From: Acidovorax sp.
Lineage (GTDB): Bacteria > Pseudomonadota > Gammaproteobacteria > Burkholderiales > Burkholderiaceae_C
DNA length: 38,963 bases
Direction of reading: 5' to 3'
Assembly (NCBI RefSeq): GCF_022763525.1
Contig: NZ_JALEGG010000056.1
Span: 1 to 38,963 of the forward strand
Shown piece after piece: positions 34,563 to 38,963 of this stretch. The stretch's first letter is position 1, and each line of letters starts with the position of its first letter. The notes below the pieces were generated by a model. The model made no database searches. It was given only the letters and a program-made list of their open reading frames with translations, and had not been told where the DNA came from. Made by a program: the position numbers and the translations under genes.

Positions 34563-35411
34563 CTAGCCACGCCGGGCCGCCTCGTACAGGCCTTGCACCT
34601 TGGGCACGTTCAACTCCAGCTCCTTGATGCGCGCGGGGCCTGAGGGATGGGTGGACAGGAATGCCAGGCCGCCCTGCTTGCTGCCGCTGGCATTGCCCAT
34701 CTTCTTCCACAGGCTGACCGAGGCCGCAGGGTCGTAGCCGCCGCGCGCGGCCAGTTCCAGGCCCACCAAGTCCGCTTCGCTCTCGTCCGACCGGCTGAAT
34801 TGCAGGGTGAGCAATTGCCCGCCCAGCCCCGCCGCTGCCTGGCCCAGGTCGCCCAAACCCAGCAGCTGCGATCCCAGGCGCAGGGCGAGGTTGGTCCCCT
34901 GCGTCTTGGCGATGCGCTCGCGCGCATGCTCGCGCAGCGCGTGGGCCATCTCGTGGCCCATGATCATGGCGGCCTCATCGTCGGTGAGCTTGAGCTGGTC
35001 GAGGATGCCGGTATAGAAGGCGATCTTGCCGCCAGGCATGCAGAACGCATTGATCTGCTGGCTGCCGATGAGGTTGACTTCCCAGCGCCACTGCCGGGCG
35101 CGGTCGTTCCACGGGCCGGTGAATGGAATCAGCCGCTTGGCGATGGCGTGCAGGCGCTGCAGCTGCGGGTGGTTGTCGGGGGCCAGCGCACGCTTGGCCT
35201 TGGCCTGCTGCAGCATCTGCTGGTATTGCTGGGCGGCGGAGTTCTCCAACGCCTCGGCGGGCACCAGCTTGCGCAGGCTGGAGGAAGAGCCCACATCCAC
35301 CTGCGCCAGCACCGGCGCAGCGGCACTGGCGCCGGCCGCCAATAGGAACGCCCGGCGCGCGGACCAGGGCGAAGAGGGCGCAAGGGAAGGGGCGGGGCAC
35401 AGAAGGCACAT
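34563..35411 (-). CDS. M48 family metalloprotease, exported
   Basis: A 282-residue zinc peptidase related to BepA/LoiP. The N-terminus carries an export signal (ARRAFLLAAGASAAAPVLAQ); its double Arg allows for Tat but Sec is equally possible. The catalytic HEMAH is at about residues 152-156 (MIMGHEMAHALREH) and the third ligand is the Glu of SDESEADLVGLELAARGGYDP. The C-terminal FLSTHPSGPARIKELE is typical of the family, which degrades misfolded envelope proteins. The ATG at 35411 is chosen; the open frame continues to 35657 but lacks conserved sequence and would overlap the divergent permease start. Confidence 0.9.
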   Translation of the reverse strand: MCLLCPAPSLAPSSPWSARRAFLLAAGASAAAPVLAQVDVGSSSSLRKLVPAEALENSAAQQYQQMLQQAKAKRALAPDNHPQLQRLHAIAKRLIPFTGPWNDRARQWRWEVNLIGSQQINAFCMPGGKIAFYTGILDQLKLTDDEAAMIMGHEMAHALREHARERIAKTQGTNLALRLGSQLLGLGDLGQAAAGLGGQLLTLQFSRSDESEADLVGLELAARGGYDPAASVSLWKKMGNASGSKQGGLAFLSTHPSGPARIKELELNVPKVQGLYEAARRG

Positions 35412-35622
35412 ACCAGAATCACCTGAAGCAAAAGAAAGGACGGCCGGCCAAAGCCAGAAGGCGCCCAGCACACACCAAAGACACGCGTGGGGTGCGGCTG
35501 CGCGGAAATAATAGCCAGCGCTGATGCCCCACACCCCGGGCCCGCCGCACAGATGAAAGATGGAGGCAGGCGGGCCTGCTGCAAGGGTCTCGGCGATGAT
35601 AGACAAAACCTTGACCCCCAAC

Positions 35623-36984
35623 ATGTCAGACACCTCCACCCCGGCGCCCCCGCGCACCCCCTGGCTTCAGACCCTGCGCGTGTACCTGGAGCCTGCCAGC
35701 CTGCGCATGCTCACCCTCGGCTTCTCCGCCGGGCTGCCGCTGCTCCTGGTGCTGGGCACGCTCTCGTTTCGCCTGCGAGAGGCGGGCATCGACCGCAGCA
35801 CCATTGGCTACCTGAGCTGGGTGGGCCTGGCCTACGGCTTCAAGTGGGTGTGGGCACCGCTGGTAGACCGCATGCCCATCCCGCTGCTCACTCGCGCGGT
35901 GGGTCGCCGCCGCAGCTGGCTGCTGCTGTCGCAGGGCCTCATCGTGGCAGGGCTGGTGGGCATGGCGCTGGCCGACCCGCGCCTGACGCTGGGGCCCATC
36001 GTGTGGTGCGCGCTGGCCGTGGCCTTCGGCTCGGCCACGCAGGACATTGCGCTCGACGCCTTCCGCATCGAATCCGCCGACGCCGACCACCAGGCGGCGC
36101 TGGCGGCCTCGTACCAGACGGGCTACCGCCTGGCCATGATCTGGGCGGGTGCGGGCGTGCTCTGGATTGCCGCGCGCGCCGAGGTTGCGCCCACCGTTGG
36201 CCAGGCCCTCGCGCAAGGCGCGGCCGCGTACCAGAACGGCGCCTGGCAGGCGGCCTACCTGGCCATGGCCGCGTCGATGGCCGTGGGCGTGATCACCGTG
36301 CTGTTCTCGCGCGAACCCGCACCGGTGCAACTGCCCCCGGCGAGGAACGCCGCCGAGTGGATCCGGGGTGCCATGGTGGAGCCGTTCGCCGACTTCTTGC
36401 GCCGCTACGGCTGGCACGCGGTGCTGATCCTGGCGCTGATCGCCGTCTACCGCATCAGCGACGTGGTGATGGGCATCATGGCCAATCCGTTCTACGTGGA
36501 CATGGGCTTCACCAAGGACGAGGTGGCCGCCGTGACCAAAATCTACGGCGTAATCATGACGCTGGCCGGCGCCTTCGTGGGCGGCGTGCTGTCGATGCGC
36601 TTTGGGGTGATGCGCATCCTGATGCTGGGCGCGATCCTGAGCGCAGCGAGCAATCTGCTGTTTGCGTGGCTGGCAGGCCACGGACACGACGTGACGGCGC
36701 TGATCGCCGTGGTGTCGGCCGACAACCTGGCCAGTGGCATTGCCTCGGCCGCCTTCATCGCCTACCTGTCGAGCCTCACCAATGTGAGTTATTCGGCCAC
36801 GCAGTACGCGCTGTTCAGCTCCATGATGCTGCTGCTGCCGAAGTTCGTGGCCGGCTTCTCAGGCGACTACGTGAACGCGTTCGGCTACGCGCACTTCTTC
36901 ACATCGACGGCGCTGCTGGGGCTGCCGGTGCTGGTGCTGGTGTGGCTGGCCTCCCGCGTCAAAACGCCCCCCGGAGCCCAGTAG
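35623..36984 (+). CDS. AmpG-like MFS permease
   Basis: A 453-residue major facilitator protein with about 12-14 membrane helices. It opens with RMLTLGFSAGLPLLLVLGTL, and GLAYGFKWVWAPLVDRMP, GSATQDIALDAFRIE and YQTGYRLAMIWAGAG are characteristic of AmpG. AmpG imports anhydro-muropeptides for wall recycling and influences beta-lactamase induction. Start choice is uncertain: ATG 35623 begins the likely conserved region, but ATG 35596 has AAGGG upstream, and the frame is open to 35560. The last helices end ASRVKTPPGAQ. Divergent from the M48 protease gene. Repeat copy 7 follows directly. Confidence 0.88.
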   Translation: MSDTSTPAPPRTPWLQTLRVYLEPASLRMLTLGFSAGLPLLLVLGTLSFRLREAGIDRSTIGYLSWVGLAYGFKWVWAPLVDRMPIPLLTRAVGRRRSWLLLSQGLIVAGLVGMALADPRLTLGPIVWCALAVAFGSATQDIALDAFRIESADADHQAALAASYQTGYRLAMIWAGAGVLWIAARAEVAPTVGQALAQGAAAYQNGAWQAAYLAMAASMAVGVITVLFSREPAPVQLPPARNAAEWIRGAMVEPFADFLRRYGWHAVLILALIAVYRISDVVMGIMANPFYVDMGFTKDEVAAVTKIYGVIMTLAGAFVGGVLSMRFGVMRILMLGAILSAASNLLFAWLAGHGHDVTALIAVVSADNLASGIASAAFIAYLSSLTNVSYSATQYALFSSMMLLLPKFVAGFSGDYVNAFGYAHFFTSTALLGLPVLVLVWLASRVKTPPGAQ

Positions 36985-37020
36985 ACAAGCGCGACAAGCT
37001 ATCAAAAAGATAGCTGCATC
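36985..37020. repeat. dispersed AGCGCTTG palindrome family, truncated copy 7
   Basis: ACAAGCGCGACAAGCTATC is followed by a small hairpin, AGCTATC (36997-37003) with GATAGCT (37009-37015). Only one arm of the family is kept. It starts immediately after the AmpG-like stop codon. Confidence 0.6.
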
Positions 37021-37119
37021 GCACCGCCACCCCGCAGCGGTTTACCGCAACTTTACGGAGGCTTCAACACGGGGAGACGCCTGCGGGCGAGCATGGAGGC
37101 ACCTTTCCAAGCCTGCCAC

Positions 37120-37125
37120 TACACT
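37120..37125 (+). promoter_or_regulatory. possible -10 element placing the transcript start at the response-regulator ATG
   Basis: TACACT lies six bases before the ATG at 37132, with no Shine-Dalgarno between. The same spacing is seen upstream of ndh and the TauE/SafE gene. No clear -35 is present. Confidence 0.35.
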
Positions 37126-37131
37126 GCGCCG

Positions 37132-37851
37132 ATGAGCTCCCAACTGCTGATGATCGAAGACGACGCCCGCCTCGCAGAGATGGTGGGTGAGTACCTGGGC
37201 CAGTCGGGCTTGCAGGTCACGCACTGCGCTGACGGCAAAAGCGGCCTGGCCCGGCTGCAAGGACCCGACGCGGGGCCCCTGCCCGACCTGGTGATCCTGG
37301 ACCTCATGCTGCCCGATATGGACGGCCTGGAAGTGTGCCGTCGCATCCGATCGCTGCAGGGCAATGCGGCCCAGGTTCCGGTGCTCATGCTCACCGCCAA
37401 GGGCGACCCCATGGATCGCATCATCGGGCTGGAGCTGGGTGCCGACGACTACCTGCCCAAGCCCTTCGAACCCCGCGAGCTCCTCGCGCGCATCCGCGCC
37501 ATCCTGCGCCGCCGCACCGATGGCGGTGCGGCCCCCGCCACGCAGGCGCTGCGCTTTGGCTCGCTGGAGATCGACCGGGATGCGCGCACCGTGACCGTGG
37601 GCGGCCAGGTGGCCGACCTCACCTCCTACCAGTTCGACTTGCTGGTCGCACTGGCCGAGCGCGCGGGCCGCGTGCTCACGCGCGACCAGATCATGGAGGC
37701 CGTGCGGGGTCGCGAGCTGGAGGCGTTTGACCGCTCCATCGACGTGCACATGGGGCGCATCCGCGCCGCCATCGAGGCCGATGCTAAGAACCCGCGCCGC
37801 ATCCTCACCGTGCGCGGCGTGGGCTACGTGTTTGCAAAGCAACAAGACTGA
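37132..37851 (+). CDS. OmpR/PhoB family response regulator
   Basis: A 239-residue two-component regulator. In the receiver domain the acidic pair is IEDDARLAEM, the phosphorylated Asp is in LVILDLMLPDMDG (about residue 57), then LMLTAKGD and the Lys of ADDYLPKPFEPREL. The winged-helix effector domain ends RSIDVHMGRIRAAIE and ILTVRGVGYVF, typical of OmpR-type DNA binding. It is 46 bases upstream of the histidine kinase gene that should be its partner. An in-frame ATG at 37093 exists but conserved sequence starts at SSQLLMIEDD. Target genes are unknown; the Cpx/Rst type is the closest guess. Confidence 0.92.
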   Translation: MSSQLLMIEDDARLAEMVGEYLGQSGLQVTHCADGKSGLARLQGPDAGPLPDLVILDLMLPDMDGLEVCRRIRSLQGNAAQVPVLMLTAKGDPMDRIIGLELGADDYLPKPFEPRELLARIRAILRRRTDGGAAPATQALRFGSLEIDRDARTVTVGGQVADLTSYQFDLLVALAERAGRVLTRDQIMEAVRGRELEAFDRSIDVHMGRIRAAIEADAKNPRRILTVRGVGYVFAKQQD

Positions 37852-37897
37852 CCGGCGCTGCGCCGCCTTGCCGTGGCGCGCACCACCCCCTTGCTGA

Positions 37898-38963
37898 ATG
37901 TCCTTTTCCACCCCCTTCTCCCGCCGCCTGTACCTTCGCATCTGGCTCGCCGTGGTGGGTGGCATTGCCGTGCTGACCCTGACCGTGGGCTGGGCCTGGC
38001 GCATGGCCGAGGAGCAGAAAGCGCAGAACGTGCAGCCGTTCGTGCCGCCTTCGCGCGAGATGGTGCTGCGCGATCCCAACGGCACCCAAGTGCTGCGAGG
38101 CTTCGCCACACGCCAGCCCAGCGAGCCGGGCGAGGGGGCTGAGTTCCGCATCGAAGCCGACACCGGCCAGACTTTCACACTGCAGATGGCCCCGCGCCAG
38201 CCCCGCGGCGAGCGCGCCCCCGGCCGCCCGGGCGGCCCCCGGCAGGGCGATGCCGCTTTCTGGACGCGCCCGCCCTTCGGCTTCCTGTGGCTGCTGGGCA
38301 TCGTGGGCGTGGCGGTGGCACTGGGCGTGTACCCCATCATCCGCCGCCTCACGCTGCGGCTGGAGGCGCTGCAGCGCAGCGTGCAGAAGTTTGGCGAGGG
38401 CGACCTGTCGGTGCGCGTGCCCGAGGGTGGGCAGGACGAGGTGGCAGACCTGGCACGCCAGTTCAATGCCGCCGCCGCGCGCGTGGAGGCGCTGGTCAAG
38501 TCGCACAAATCGCTGCTGGCCAACGCATCGCACGAGCTGCGCTCGCCCCTCACTCGCATCCGCATGGGGCTGGAGCTGATGGGCGGGCAGCAACCCTCGC
38601 CAGCCTTCCGCGAGGAGATTCTGCGCAACATCGCCGAGCTGGACCAGCTGGTGGACGAGATCCTGCTGGCCAGCCGCCTCGATGCCCGCGAAGCGGACGT
38701 AGGCACCGTGGAGCTCGTGGACCTGATCGGCCTGGCCGCCGAAGAGTGCGCGCGCGTGGATGCTGACCTGGACGTGAGTTCGGATTCGGTGAATGTGCGC
38801 GGCGTTTCCAAGCTGCTGCGCCGCGCCATCCGCAACCTGCTCGAAAACGCCCGCCGCTACAGCGCTGGCGAGATCACGCTGGCGGTCGAGTGCCGCCAGG
38901 GCCACGCCGAGGTGCGTGTGTGCGACCGGGGGCCGGGCGTGCCCGCCACCCACCGAGAACGCA
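37898..38963 (+). CDS. sensor histidine kinase (3' end outside window)
   Basis: The frame is open from ATG 37898 to the right edge (355 codons seen). It has two membrane helices (IWLAVVGGIAVLTLTVGWAW near residue 15 and GFLWLLGIVGVAVALGVYP near 128) flanking a ~90-residue periplasmic domain with an Arg/Pro/Gly-rich end. A HAMP domain (RRLTLRLEALQRSVQKFGEG, VRVPEGGQDEVADLARQFN) comes next. The H box is NASHELRSPLTRIRMGLEL (phospho-His about 212). The ATPase N box is RNLLENARRYSAG and the start of the G box is VCDRGPGVP. It should phosphorylate the regulator encoded just upstream. The signal is unknown. Confidence 0.9.
   Translation, partial: MSFSTPFSRRLYLRIWLAVVGGIAVLTLTVGWAWRMAEEQKAQNVQPFVPPSREMVLRDPNGTQVLRGFATRQPSEPGEGAEFRIEADTGQTFTLQMAPRQPRGERAPGRPGGPRQGDAAFWTRPPFGFLWLLGIVGVAVALGVYPIIRRLTLRLEALQRSVQKFGEGDLSVRVPEGGQDEVADLARQFNAAAARVEALVKSHKSLLANASHELRSPLTRIRMGLELMGGQQPSPAFREEILRNIAELDQLVDEILLASRLDAREADVGTVELVDLIGLAAEECARVDADLDVSSDSVNVRGVSKLLRRAIRNLLENARRYSAGEITLAVECRQGHAEVRVCDRGPGVPATHRER

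Overview
The window is a GC-rich stretch of chromosome that reads like a betaproteobacterium of the family Comamonadaceae, in the Acidovorax / Diaphorobacter neighbourhood. This is inferred from protein character, from the mreB-gatC divergent arrangement, and from several copies of an AGCGCTTG-type intergenic palindrome that I associate with that family. Coding density is high and most genes look like housekeeping or transport functions. I see no tRNA, rRNA, CRISPR array, transposase gene or prophage. I did not find a clearly new multi-gene defence or metabolic system. The most unusual content lies between the genes.

Layout. 1-2560: end of a DUF1800 gene and a complete DUF1501 gene. 2659-4077: type II NADH dehydrogenase. 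4224-8096 (minus): four-gene MCE/Mla-type lipid ABC transporter (STAS-permease, ATPase, MCE protein, auxiliary lipoprotein). 8371-10050: GMC oxidoreductase. 10087-10413: small hypothetical protein. 10426-10696: a 271-bp inverted-repeat element able to fold as a three-way junction. 10791-12149 (minus): ammonium transporter amt, preceded by a sigma-54-type promoter and an NtrC-type dyad. The same intergenic region carries an orphan plus-strand terminator that may mark a small RNA. 12535-13293: TauE/SafE exporter, followed by a second long-hairpin element. 13685-16115: polar amino-acid ABC transporter closed by a strong terminator. 16191-17087: EamA/DMT transporter.

17374-22220 (minus): cell-shape operon mreB-mreC-mreD-mrdA. 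22426-25792: gatCAB amidotransferase, ending at a bidirectional terminator. 25886-27306 (minus): pyrE and a DUF4124 protein. 27319-30060: exonuclease III, with only 12 bases between its start and that of pyrE, then an isolated GspE/PilB-type ATPase. 30204-31444 (minus): glutathione transferase, tautomerase and NTF2-like protein, divergent from a LysR regulator (31556-32473). 32533-33171: GloB-like metallo-hydrolase. 33331-34473: membrane diguanylate cyclase. 34563-35411 (minus): M48 metalloprotease. 35623-36984: AmpG-like MFS permease. 37132 to the right edge: OmpR-type response regulator and a truncated histidine kinase.

How the parts work together. Envelope biology is over-represented: lipid transport, rod-shape morphogenesis, an AmpG-like muropeptide permease, a periplasmic protease and an envelope-type two-component system. 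Nitrogen supply appears as amt under a sigma-54/NtrC-type control region and as an amino-acid importer. At least four families of intergenic repeats sit between these genes. One copy supplies the start codon and N-terminal codons of a lipoprotein. Another family abuts the stop codons of three genes inside operons.
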